Origin: an uncultured Stenotrophomonas sp.
GTDB taxonomy: Bacteria; Pseudomonadota; Gammaproteobacteria; Xanthomonadales; Xanthomonadaceae
Length of the DNA: 64,000 bases
Direction: 5' to 3'
Assembly (NCBI GenBank): GCA_913775725.1
Contig: CAJYNG010000008.1
Location: forward strand, 434,001-498,000
Shown here: positions 26,296-32,729 of the stretch, in pieces
Position numbering within the stretch: the stretch's first letter is position 1
How the letters are laid out: every line of letters starts with the position of its first letter
Made by a program: the position numbers and the translations under genes
The notes under the pieces: generated by a model
The model's input: the letters and a program-made list of their open reading frames with translations, nothing else
What the model was told of the DNA's origin: nothing
Database searches by the model: none

Positions 26296-26772
26296 TCACG
26301 GGCAGCGGTCGCGCGGCGAAAGTACCCAGCCGCCATCTGCCGCCATCTGCCGATAGGGCTTGCCTGCGAAGCACTGCACATTGCTCGATGGCTGGTCACC
26401 GCAACGGGAGCCGGGCAGGTTCTCCCAGCCACCGTCGATTCGGCGGAACATCATCCCGTTGATGCAGCGCATCCCGTCACTTTGGCGACGGACTGTGGCC
26501 TCAGCTTGCTCGCGCCGAGCCCTGATTTCTGCGAGGTCCCCAGCCGTCGGCCGCGCTTCGGCCTCAGCCCGCGCCGGTAGTGCCGTGCGCTGGGATTCCG
26601 CTGGCTGGCCTGCGTCCAGAAATCGTTGGTTCCATGCGCTGTTAGTGCGGCCAAGCATCAGGACGCCAATCGTGCCAAGGCTCAACAGCGTGAGAAAGCC
26701 GGTGATCAGCCACGGAAAGTTCCAGCTGCTGCGCTGGATAGGCGGCAGGTATTCCGGTCGTTCGCGTTCCAT
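26296..26772 (-). CDS. single-pass membrane protein, phage cargo
   Basis: The ATG at 26772 follows GGGGGACGT. The 158-residue protein has a short basic cytoplasmic head, one membrane helix (about 20-42), a charged helical part and a C-terminal domain with three or four cysteines around CINGMMFRRIDGGWENLPGSRC. A comparable C-x-G-x-x-x-R-R-x-x-x-G-W pattern occurs in the protein following Zot in the complete phage (34065-34472). It may be a related secreted or anchored accessory protein. Confidence 0.55.
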   Translation of the reverse strand: MERERPEYLPPIQRSSWNFPWLITGFLTLLSLGTIGVLMLGRTNSAWNQRFLDAGQPAESQRTALPARAEAEARPTAGDLAEIRARREQAEATVRRQSDGMRCINGMMFRRIDGGWENLPGSRCGDQPSSNVQCFAGKPYRQMAADGGWVLSPRDRCP

Positions 26773-26926
26773 ACGTCCCCCCAAGGCGTCCTTGCGCGCA
26801 TTCTACCCGGCGATCGGCGTCTTCGGCGTTCTCGCTGGCCAGCAATCTCCAGACCTGATCCTGCAAGATACAATCCATTGCAATGCGCAGCCGGAGGAGG
26901 CGGAGTGGGCGACGTTTACTTGATGT

Positions 26927-27478
26927 TTGACACTCTGGGCAAAGGGGCGGGCGAATGCCGCCGCGAAAGCGGTAGATCGCCAGATATCCGCTGACAGGGA
27001 GTCCGAGGAAATATCGGACGCCGCTGCTATCGCCCGTCTGAGGCTGGGGCTCCGTGTAGAGTTGGAGGCCGTCCTAAAAATGACGCAGCAGTCGCTAGGC
27101 CCTGCGATTGAGGAATGGAAGATGGCTGGGGGGCAGGGAGTGTTTCAGGCTGTTTTTCCTGTTCGGAGTGATTACTTCACTCTGTTCGCAAGGAATGCCG
27201 ACAAGCTGGGATTGGTAGATGAAGAAACGGCGACCCTGATTATTCAGGCCTATATCGAACTCAAGGGCTCGTTAGACAGCTTTATCTACAACAATCAACT
27301 CCTCGATCAGCACCAACAAGCCCGGCTCAGGATGGGGACTTCGCTGCAGAACCAGGGAGCGAAGGAACACCTAGAGAGCGTTAACCACCAGTTGGAGCAC
27401 TACGGCCCGCTATTGATCCAAAATTACGACCAAGCTGTTGAGTCCGTAGGCGTAGCGCTGAAGCACCTAAAGGCCTAA
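26927..27478 (+). CDS. hypothetical phage-cargo protein, possibly frameshifted at its start
   Basis: The open frame codes for about 183 residues of soluble helical protein, with VRSDYFTLFARNADKLGLVD and a C-terminal helix. It has no good start: the frame begins at a weak TTG just after a stop. In the neighbouring frame a GTG at 26905 with GGAGGAGG upstream starts VGDVYLMFDTLGKG, which would join this frame if a four-base repeat (GGGC near 26943-26951) had been duplicated. I take the original gene as 26905-27478, perhaps recently disrupted. The function is unknown. Confidence 0.5.
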   Translation: MTLWAKGRANAAAKAVDRQISADRESEEISDAAAIARLRLGLRVELEAVLKMTQQSLGPAIEEWKMAGGQGVFQAVFPVRSDYFTLFARNADKLGLVDEETATLIIQAYIELKGSLDSFIYNNQLLDQHQQARLRMGTSLQNQGAKEHLESVNHQLEHYGPLLIQNYDQAVESVGVALKHLKA

Positions 27479-27480
27479 TC

Positions 27481-27526
27481 CGGGGTGTAGGGGCAGCGCC
27501 CCTACGGAAGCGCTTCACACGCGCTG
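27481..27526. repeat. left copy of 46-bp phage repeat with terminator hairpin
   Basis: These 46 bases are identical, apart from one position, to 34475-34520. They contain the perfect hairpin GTAGGGGC-AGC-GCCCCTAC (27487-27505). The hairpin sits between two convergent genes, as in the right copy, and probably terminates both transcripts. Confidence 0.85.
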
Positions 27527-27886
27527 ACGGGGCCTCGGCCCACGGCTCATGTAGACCACATTGGACGGCTCGGCGTCGGGACCGCCATCACTCGCGTCCA
27601 ACCGCCGTTCTCGGCGATTTCTGAGGGCATCAGCAAGGTAGATGACGCTGGATTTCGTTGTGGCACAAGCCTTTCGGGACGTTACCGATCGGGTGGTCAT
27701 TTCTGGGCGGGCCTCAGCCATCATCAGCCGCCATTCCCGGGCGATGTTGCAGGTCAGCGACCACCAGGCCATGTCGCAGGGATCCAGCTGGTGACCCTCC
27801 GGGGTGAACATGTGGCCGCCCTGAAAGCCGAAACCGGCCCAAGGGCCGGTTAGATCTATGCGTTCGTGGGGATCAATCTTGATCAT
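27515..27886 (-). CDS. DUF3653 phage protein, left copy
   Basis: Starting at the internal ATG at 27886 the 123-residue protein begins MIKIDPHERIDLTGPWAGF, the signature of DUF3653, a family of xanthomonad phages. Its upstream sequence ends with a small reading frame whose TGA overlaps this ATG (ATGA), so it is normally translated by coupling. The homologue at 34509-34889 has the same arrangement. In this left copy the frame is also open into the repressor upstream (see 27515-28363). Confidence 0.75.
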   Translation of the reverse strand: MIKIDPHERIDLTGPWAGFGFQGGHMFTPEGHQLDPCDMAWWSLTCNIAREWRLMMAEARPEMTTRSVTSRKACATTKSSVIYLADALRNRRERRLDASDGGPDAEPSNVVYMSRGPRPRQRV

Positions 27887-28363
27887 GCTGCGAGTTCGTC
27901 CTTGTCGGGGGAACGAACAGGGAGGCAAGAGCCGAGCCAGAGGCCCAGCCATTCCCATGCGGAGCCGACAAAGGCCCAGATTCGACGGATACGCGATTTC
28001 GCATAATGTATAGACCGTGGACTTATCAAAGCCCATGACCGCTGCCTGAGCCTTGTGGGGCAGGGCAAAACCCACCGCAAGGCACAGCGCCATTGCGGTG
28101 GCTGCAAGCTTCCGCCAAACGGCTTTCTCTTCGCGACTGATCGCGCGCGCTTCGCCAATAACGCCGAGCACGCGGGCCAATGGAACACCGGTCAAGCCCG
28201 CCAAAGTTGCGCAAACCACGGCGTCCGGATGAGAAACGCCCTTCCGATAGTTGCTGATCGCAGACGGCCGAACGCCGAGACGCGGCGCTAAGTCCTTGTC
28301 GTAGCTCACTCCGCACGCCTCTTTCGCTTGGTCGAGCAGCGAGTTGACGTCCATATGATCCAA
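27515..28363 (-). CDS. DUF3693 phage repressor fused in frame to DUF3653
   Basis: The 282-residue open frame begins with a small helix-turn-helix domain (residues 7-75, with LAPRLGVRPSAISNYRKG) of the DUF3693 phage-regulator type, then a hydrophobic segment (about 88-108). The attachment core encodes residues 118-122 (YTLCE). To the left of the core the frame enters DNA of the older phage and runs through a region that is normally read in another frame, then into DUF3653. The fusion is therefore probably a by-product of integration. Operators lie just upstream. Confidence 0.65.
   Translation of the reverse strand: MDHMDVNSLLDQAKEACGVSYDKDLAPRLGVRPSAISNYRKGVSHPDAVVCATLAGLTGVPLARVLGVIGEARAISREEKAVWRKLAATAMALCLAVGFALPHKAQAAVMGFDKSTVYTLCEIAYPSNLGLCRLRMGMAGPLARLLPPCSFPRQGRTRSMIKIDPHERIDLTGPWAGFGFQGGHMFTPEGHQLDPCDMAWWSLTCNIAREWRLMMAEARPEMTTRSVTSRKACATTKSSVIYLADALRNRRERRLDASDGGPDAEPSNVVYMSRGPRPRQRV
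27996..28012 (-). mobile_element. left attachment site (attL core)
   Basis: The 15 bases TTCGCATAATGTATA (27998-28012), with two further matching bases on the left, are the XerC arm and central region of dif. The reverse complement TATACATTATGCGAA is the core known from xanthomonad dif-integrating filamentous phages. The XerD arm is absent here. The right copy at 35000-35014 lies 7002 bases away. Confidence 0.85.
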
Positions 28364-28364
28364 G

Positions 28365-28413
28365 ACCCTTGATTTTTGGAATTCAAGGGTATTGAATCAC
28401 GTCCGCGATTCAA
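28365..28413. promoter_or_regulatory. two inverted repeats, probable repressor operators
   Basis: ACCCTTGA (28365-28372) and TCAAGGGT (28383-28390) form one perfect inverted repeat, and TTGAATC (28392-28398) and GATTCAA (28407-28413) a second. They lie directly upstream of the divergent repressor gene and the phage early genes. Shared half-site TTGA/TCAA suggests the DUF3693 protein binds both. Confidence 0.6.
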
Positions 28414-28440
28414 GGACCTTGGATTGCACCCGCCACCGGC

Positions 28441-28479
28441 ACCCCAAGGCCGTGGGCGGGTTCTCTTGGGGCTTGGGGT
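28441..28479 (+). promoter_or_regulatory. long inverted repeat in the leader of the first phage gene
   Basis: ACCCCAAG (28441-28448) pairs with CTTGGGGT (28472-28479) around 23 bases. The right arm lies 12 bases before the ATG of the first phage gene, so the stem could limit its translation. Confidence 0.4.
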
Positions 28480-28491
28480 AGGGGACTAGGG

Positions 28492-28770
28492 ATGATCGAT
28501 CCGTTCATTGCCTTCGTGCTGCTGGCGGCCATCGTGGCCGTATCCATTGGCAGCGCCAAACTCGTTTCGTGGTGCCTCGACAGGCGTGGGGAGTCCGCCC
28601 GTCGCAGCGCACACGAAGCGGCCTTCGTAGCCCAGGCACGCGCCGAACTGGCCGCAACCGGCTGGACCCCGAATCGCGAAGCGCTCTATCAGGCCGAAAT
28701 TGCCGCCACCAAGCGCGGTGACCTGCTGGCCGCTGCTCGCTACGCCGAAGAGCAGGGGCGCGCCGCATGA
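28492..28770 (+). CDS. small membrane-anchored phage protein, 92 residues
   Basis: The product has an N-terminal membrane helix (about 4-24) followed by a basic and helical cytoplasmic part. It is the first gene of the phage early operon. Its stop overlaps the next ATG (ATGA). Homologues in related phages have no assigned role that I know. Confidence 0.6.
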   Translation: MIDPFIAFVLLAAIVAVSIGSAKLVSWCLDRRGESARRSAHEAAFVAQARAELAATGWTPNREALYQAEIAATKRGDLLAAARYAEEQGRAA

Positions 28771-28943
28771 GCAGGTTTCCCTCATTCGCCGAACTGGCGG
28801 AGTTTGATATGGGTCTTGCGGCGTGCGCCGCGCTCATCGCCGTTTGGCTGGGAGGTGCATTGCTCTCCATCGTGATCGAGCAGGCATGGCTGGGGCTTCG
28901 TCGCCTGTGGAAGCTCCGCAAGGACCGCTCCAATGGTCGGTGA
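28767..28943 (+). CDS. small phage membrane protein, 58 residues
   Basis: The frame starts in the stop of the previous gene and ends inside the start of the Rep gene. It encodes one membrane helix (about 17-37) followed by a basic tail (RRLWKLRKDRSNGR). The overlaps on both sides point to a translated gene of the replication operon. Confidence 0.6.
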   Translation: MSRFPSFAELAEFDMGLAACAALIAVWLGGALLSIVIEQAWLGLRRLWKLRKDRSNGR

Positions 28944-30039
28944 GCGCGCGGTGCTGGCCGGGTCGGGACTCCCCTCGTCTAACAGGGGAGTCAGTGAATT
29001 CAGGAACGCCGATGGAACCCTGACGGTCGGCATTGACTGGTTTTCCGCCTCCATCGACCTGCGCGCAGCGCTGGACGAACTCGCGTTCCGTGATGGCGAC
29101 AGCTTCGAAGAGGTCCGCCAGTGGATCGAGTTCTCCCCTGAGAACGCTCGCATCGCAGCCTTGCAGGTGTTCTGCTGGTTCTTCGCCGGGCTTGGCCTTG
29201 AGCTGGATGAAACAGCGGGCGGCGGTCGCTTCTACACGTGGCGTATCAAGATCATTGACGCGGCCAAGAAGTTCGTCGGAATGATCGAACTCGGCGGCGA
29301 AGAGTGCCGACGCGCAGATGGCACGTATACCGCTCGCATCGAGCTAACCGGTGATGGATGCAAGGCGATAGGCGCAGCGCGCTGCGGCCATGCGCAGCGG
29401 TGGCTGGAGCTTCGAGCGAAGCTCGAAAGCTGCGCCGGAAGGATCACCCGTGTCGATGTGTGCGCCGATGACCTGGTGGGCGACTACCCATTGCGCATGG
29501 CACAGAAGTGGTACGCCAATGGCGACTTCGACAACCGTGGTCAGCGCCCCAAAGCGCAGCTGGTGGACGACTATGACAGCGGTGACGGCAAGACGTTCTA
29601 TGTCGGCGGCAAGAAGTCGGAAAAGCAGTTGCGCGTCTACGAGAAGGGCAGGGAGCAGGGCGACAAGAGTTCGCCGTGGGTGCGCTATGAGGCGCAGTTC
29701 CGCAACTCCAACCGCAAGGAACTGCCGCTCGACATTCTGCGTGACCCGGCTTCCTACCTGCTGGGTGCCTATCCGGTCCTGTCCTTTCTGCGGTGCGTTG
29801 CCACACGTATTGAAATCACGAAAGCGGCCGTCGAGGCCACGTGGAAGAGCGTTCGCCGTCATATCCGCCGCCAGTACGGCGCGGCCCTCAACTTCATCGC
29901 CAAGAACTGCCCGGACGATCAGTCCCTGCGGTCGGTAATCGAATCCTGCACTTCGCCATCGCTGCCGAAGTGGGTCACAGGCGACACAGCAGCGCATTGG
30001 CCCGAAATCGCGGCCGTACAGCCAACCTCAAAGGGGTAA
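28933..30039 (+). CDS. rolling-circle replication initiator (Rep/RstA-like)
   Basis: The 368-residue protein belongs to the phage replication initiation factor family (pII/RstA type), with the segments VGIDWFSASI near residue 36, a middle part with IELTGDGCKAIG and ITRVDVCADDLVGDY, and the basic WVRYEAQFRNSNRKELPLD near 250. It nicks the plus strand at the phage origin to start rolling-circle replication. It is followed after six bases by the ssDNA-binding protein gene. Confidence 0.85.
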   Translation: MVGERAVLAGSGLPSSNRGVSEFRNADGTLTVGIDWFSASIDLRAALDELAFRDGDSFEEVRQWIEFSPENARIAALQVFCWFFAGLGLELDETAGGGRFYTWRIKIIDAAKKFVGMIELGGEECRRADGTYTARIELTGDGCKAIGAARCGHAQRWLELRAKLESCAGRITRVDVCADDLVGDYPLRMAQKWYANGDFDNRGQRPKAQLVDDYDSGDGKTFYVGGKKSEKQLRVYEKGREQGDKSSPWVRYEAQFRNSNRKELPLDILRDPASYLLGAYPVLSFLRCVATRIEITKAAVEATWKSVRRHIRRQYGAALNFIAKNCPDDQSLRSVIESCTSPSLPKWVTGDTAAHWPEIAAVQPTSKG

Positions 30040-30045
30040 CAGCAC

Positions 30046-30348
30046 ATGAGCATCAAGGTCACCGTCCTCAAGAACGAAATCGATGAACGCGGCGGCAGCT
30101 TCAAGAACGACGCTGGCGAGAACGTCGAGTACACCACCCGCAAGCAGAAGGCCAAGCTTGAAACCGGTGGTTTTGCGTATCCGTTCGACGTGCGCCTGGA
30201 CAAGGGCCAGCCGGGCTATCCCGAAGGCGAGTACGAGCTCGATGTTGAATCCATGTTGCAGGTCAACAAGGGCGTTGCCTCGCTGAGCAAGTTCACCGTC
30301 CTGCGCATGGCGCCCAAGGTTGCATCGCGCCCGGCAGCGCAGGCCTAA
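30046..30348 (+). CDS. phage ssDNA-binding protein (pV-like)
   Basis: The 100-residue basic/acidic protein sits directly after rep, where inoviruses carry the ssDNA-binding protein. Features such as TTRKQKAKLETGGFAYPFDV and PGYPEGEYELD resemble xanthomonad filamentous phage DNA-binding proteins. It coats single-stranded progeny DNA before extrusion. Confidence 0.8.
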   Translation: MSIKVTVLKNEIDERGGSFKNDAGENVEYTTRKQKAKLETGGFAYPFDVRLDKGQPGYPEGEYELDVESMLQVNKGVASLSKFTVLRMAPKVASRPAAQA

Positions 30349-30351
30349 GCC

Positions 30352-30609
30352 GTGGCCGTGTGCGTGTCTCTGACGGCTGAGGGGACGCTCGTACCTACCG
30401 GGGAGCCTGCATCGCAGTGTGGTGGGTATGTGCTTGTGTCAGCCGCAGAGCACGCACAGGCCTCAATTCTCATCGATCTATTCCAGTGGCCTGAACCGGA
30501 AGTGGCTACTGGTTGGTTCTCGGGGGTGTTCACCTTGGTTCTTGCACTGAACGTGCTGGGCTACATCGTGGGCGCCGTCGTGAAGTCGGTCAGTACAGAA
30601 CGGGATTGA
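30352..30609 (+). CDS. phage small membrane protein, probable minor coat
   Basis: A GTG start three bases after the previous stop gives an 85-residue protein with two cysteines in the first half and one membrane helix (about 55-77). In inoviruses this place between the ssDNA-binding protein and the major coat holds minor coat proteins (pVII/pIX-like). The match in sequence is weak. Confidence 0.6.
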   Translation: MAVCVSLTAEGTLVPTGEPASQCGGYVLVSAAEHAQASILIDLFQWPEPEVATGWFSGVFTLVLALNVLGYIVGAVVKSVSTERD

Positions 30610-30656
30610 CCACCCCATCTCTCGCGCAAATTGCGCATCACATAAGGAGTAGTGCA

Positions 30657-30791
30657 ATGGATTTCGACAGCATCTTGACCGGCCTCGCAGCCACCAGTGC
30701 GGTTACCGCCATCATCGGTGCCGGTGCCATCAAGGCGTCCCCGGGCTTTGCCCGCTGGGCGACCAACAAGGTCGCGACCTTCTTCCGCTGA
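30657..30791 (+). CDS. major coat protein (pVIII-like)
   Basis: The ATG follows AAGGAG with seven bases of spacing, the strongest SD in the phage. The 44-residue protein has a short acidic head (MDFDSI), a hydrophobic helix and a basic tail (RWATNKVATFFR), the arrangement of filamentous major coat subunits without a signal peptide. A hairpin overlaps its stop codon. Confidence 0.8.
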   Translation: MDFDSILTGLAATSAVTAIIGAGAIKASPGFARWATNKVATFFR

Positions 30792-30802
30792 TCGCGGAAG
30801 AA
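30780..30802 (+). terminator. hairpin at the major coat stop codon
   Basis: TTCTTCCGC and GCGGAAGAA form a perfect 9-bp stem and the coat stop codon lies in the loop. Partial termination or a 3' mRNA end here would give high coat expression relative to the downstream genes, as known after gene VIII of Ff phages. No T-tract follows. Confidence 0.55.
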
Positions 30803-30814
30803 TCGTGACGGGGA

Positions 30815-30834
30815 GGGGCTGGGAAACCGGCCCC
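30815..30834 (+). terminator. second hairpin with GAAA tetraloop after the coat gene
   Basis: GGGGCTGG and CCGGCCCC form an 8-bp stem (one G-T pair) closed by the stable GAAA tetraloop. With the previous hairpin it fills the 50-base gap between the coat gene and the next gene. Confidence 0.55.
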
Positions 30835-30841
30835 GATTCCT

Positions 30842-30979
30842 ATGCAGACACAGCCCGATGACGTGAGCGCCGATGAATGCCAGGACGATTGGTGCCCTGA
30901 GTGTGGCGGCGATGACGTGATTGCGTTGGACGACGGCCAACTGTGGTGCACCGAGTGCCGCGCCGTCATCGACTACTAA
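30842..30979 (+). CDS. small acidic zinc-ribbon protein, 45 residues
   Basis: The frame from the ATG at 30842 encodes an acidic protein with CPECGG and CTECR, two CxxC knuckles 15 residues apart. This fits a minimal zinc ribbon. It lies between the two coat-like genes. A role in DNA binding or assembly can be imagined but is not shown. Confidence 0.6.
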   Translation: MQTQPDDVSADECQDDWCPECGGDDVIALDDGQLWCTECRAVIDY

Positions 30980-30988
30980 GGGTGGGTG

Positions 30989-31258
30989 ATGGACTTCAGT
31001 GGTGTGTTCCTCGGGCTATCCGTCGCACAGGTGGTCGCAGCAATTGTTGGTGCCGGTACGTTGATGGCGCTTCCTTGGTTCGGACGATGGTGCGTCGACA
31101 AGATCGCAGGCTTCTTTGAGGACCGCGAGGACCAGGACGCGGACGAACACGCTGACGATGAGGCGGGCGAGGTTGATGAGGCCGTGTGTGCTGACACCGG
31201 CCATGACTACGACGGCGGAGAGTGCGTTTTCTGCGGCGCACCGGAAAGGGAGGATTGA
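30989..31258 (+). CDS. coat-like protein with acidic, cysteine-containing tail
   Basis: The first 44 residues (MDFSGVFLGLSV...RWCVDKIAGFFE) align end to end with the major coat protein: the MDF start, AIxGAG in the helix and RW..K.A.FF at the end are shared. After them come about 20 mostly acidic residues (DREDQDADEHADDEAGE) and a tail with CADTGHDYDGGECVFCG. It is a paralogue of the coat protein fused to a possible metal-binding tail, perhaps a capping or minor coat subunit. Confidence 0.7.
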   Translation: MDFSGVFLGLSVAQVVAAIVGAGTLMALPWFGRWCVDKIAGFFEDREDQDADEHADDEAGEVDEAVCADTGHDYDGGECVFCGAPERED

Positions 31259-31260
31259 CA

Positions 31261-31344
31261 ATGCTCGTGTGCATGGTCTTCGCGTTTATTGGCGGCCTTG
31301 CTGGTCATGCGGTCGCCCTGGCATTCAATGAGGCAAGCCAGTGA
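31261..31344 (+). CDS. tiny membrane protein, 27 residues
   Basis: The frame begins two bases after the previous stop and ends overlapping the GTG of the adsorption gene. The product is almost a single membrane helix (MLVCMVFAFIGGLAGHAVAL). Its size and position resemble the pVII/pIX tip proteins of filamentous phages. Confidence 0.55.
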   Translation: MLVCMVFAFIGGLAGHAVALAFNEASQ

Positions 31345-32330
31345 CCCTCGCCCGATGTGCAGTTCTCGCTGTACTTCTTGCCTTCGGGCTTATGCCTTTC
31401 GTGGCGTTCGCGGATGATCAGGGCGAGGCCTATGCGAAGTGTGTTCAGCAGCTCGCGAAGTTGTCTGGTGAGCGGATCGTTGACCGTCAGTGCGTGGGCG
31501 AGATTTATACCGTTGGCGCGTTTGGCGGTGCGTATCGAGCGATGTACCGGCTCAGGACTGACAGTGGTGGTGTCAGTGGACAGATCCAAAGTGGTCCGGA
31601 CTTCAACTGGATGAAAGCATGCAGCGTGCGGCCGGAGGAGCTTGGCTGGAAGGGTGGTGGCGACAACGGCCTAGGCAGTGTTTGTAGTAACGGCTGCACG
31701 TACGGGGGGTCGCTCTATGCGCAGTCCCCAACGGGGCGTCTGTTTACGCCTACCGGTGAGACGTGCAGCACGAACGACCACCCGGAACCAACCACTCCCG
31801 ATCCCGGTGAAGGGGGTGGTGATGGTGGCGGCACCGGTCCGGGCGACGGTGGCGGCGATGGTGGTGGTGGCGATGGCGGCACAGGCCCGGGCGGTGGCGA
31901 TGGTGGTGGTACCGGCCCGGGTGATGGCGATGGCGGTGGTACGGGGCCGGGCGACGGTGACGGCGGTGGTACCGGCCCGGGTGACGGTGGCGGTACTGGC
32001 CCGGGGCCAGGTGAAGGCGGTGATGGCGGCGGAGCAGGCCCAACGACAGGGCGTCTTTACAAGAAGTCGGGCAAGACCGTGCAGAAGGTCCTCGCTGAGT
32101 TCAAGACTGCTATAGAGGGCGCCCCGATCCTCTCCAAAGTGAAAGGCTTCTTTGGCAGCTGCACGGGTGGTGGAAGCTGCCCGACAGCAACGTGGGATGG
32201 TGGACAGTATGCGGGCAAGTTTGACTTGGGCAGCCTGTGCAGCGGCCCTCTCTTGCAGCTATTTCAGTACGCAGGATTCGTCTTCCTCGCAGGCATGGGC
32301 GTCGTAGCTCTTAGGTGGGCATTGCTATGA
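31341..32330 (+). CDS. adsorption protein (pIII-like minor coat)
   Basis: The 329-residue protein has a signal peptide (about 1-24), an N-terminal domain with six cysteines (about 25-145), a long glycine linker of GDGGGTGPG-type repeats (about 150-237) and a C-terminal domain ending in a membrane helix (about 303-325). This is the layout of pIII, which binds the host pilus and terminates assembly. The GTG start overlaps the preceding stop by two bases. Confidence 0.82.
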   Translation: MTLARCAVLAVLLAFGLMPFVAFADDQGEAYAKCVQQLAKLSGERIVDRQCVGEIYTVGAFGGAYRAMYRLRTDSGGVSGQIQSGPDFNWMKACSVRPEELGWKGGGDNGLGSVCSNGCTYGGSLYAQSPTGRLFTPTGETCSTNDHPEPTTPDPGEGGGDGGGTGPGDGGGDGGGGDGGTGPGGGDGGGTGPGDGDGGGTGPGDGDGGGTGPGDGGGTGPGPGEGGDGGGAGPTTGRLYKKSGKTVQKVLAEFKTAIEGAPILSKVKGFFGSCTGGGSCPTATWDGGQYAGKFDLGSLCSGPLLQLFQYAGFVFLAGMGVVALRWALL

Positions 32331-32725
32331 AGCGGCATCACCTGACCGTTCTGGTTGCTGTGCTGGCCGTACTTGCGTTGTCTGCGTCGTGGGCATACGC
32401 CGATGGCGTCGGGCCCGTCACGGCTATCACCATGTGGGCGAAGGAACAGCTAGCGTCGCTGTGGGCTGATTTCTCCGATTTCATGACGGATTTGCAGACC
32501 GACTTCATCGAGCTTGTTCTGTCGTTCGTCAAGGCAATCGTGTACCTGATCCCGGCACCGGATTTCCTGTCGCAGATCAGCTTCTGCGCCATGCTCAACG
32601 CAGCGGGTCCGTGGACCGCCTTCATAGTGGCCCAGCTGCGCGTCGGCGAAGCGATTGCACTGCTCACCGCTGCACTTATCTTCCGCCTTGTGCGGGTGTT
32701 CCTGACCGTATTCCAGTGGACGTAA
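32327..32725 (+). CDS. minor coat protein pVI-like (DUF2523 type)
   Basis: The 132-residue protein starts with a signal-like helix (about 7-25) and has two more hydrophobic segments (about 60-78 and 95-125). It lies between pIII and Zot, the place of pVI. The start overlaps the pIII stop (ATGA). Confidence 0.75.
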   Translation: MKRHHLTVLVAVLAVLALSASWAYADGVGPVTAITMWAKEQLASLWADFSDFMTDLQTDFIELVLSFVKAIVYLIPAPDFLSQISFCAMLNAAGPWTAFIVAQLRVGEAIALLTAALIFRLVRVFLTVFQWT

Positions 32726-32729
32726 CGAA

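Larger units (their letters stand above)
25970..28012. mobile_element. degraded inovirus remnant, left member of tandem
   Basis: This stretch has the order found at the right end of the complete phage: Zot tail, accessory genes, terminator hairpin, DUF3653 gene and the attachment core. The replication, coat and adsorption genes are missing. The boundaries are the start of Zot similarity and the shared 15-bp core. Confidence 0.7.

Noticed and set aside
31800-32040. Regular short repeats that could suggest a repeat array or CRISPR
   Set aside because: They are in-frame codons for the Gly/Asp/Pro linker of the adsorption protein and have no spacers.
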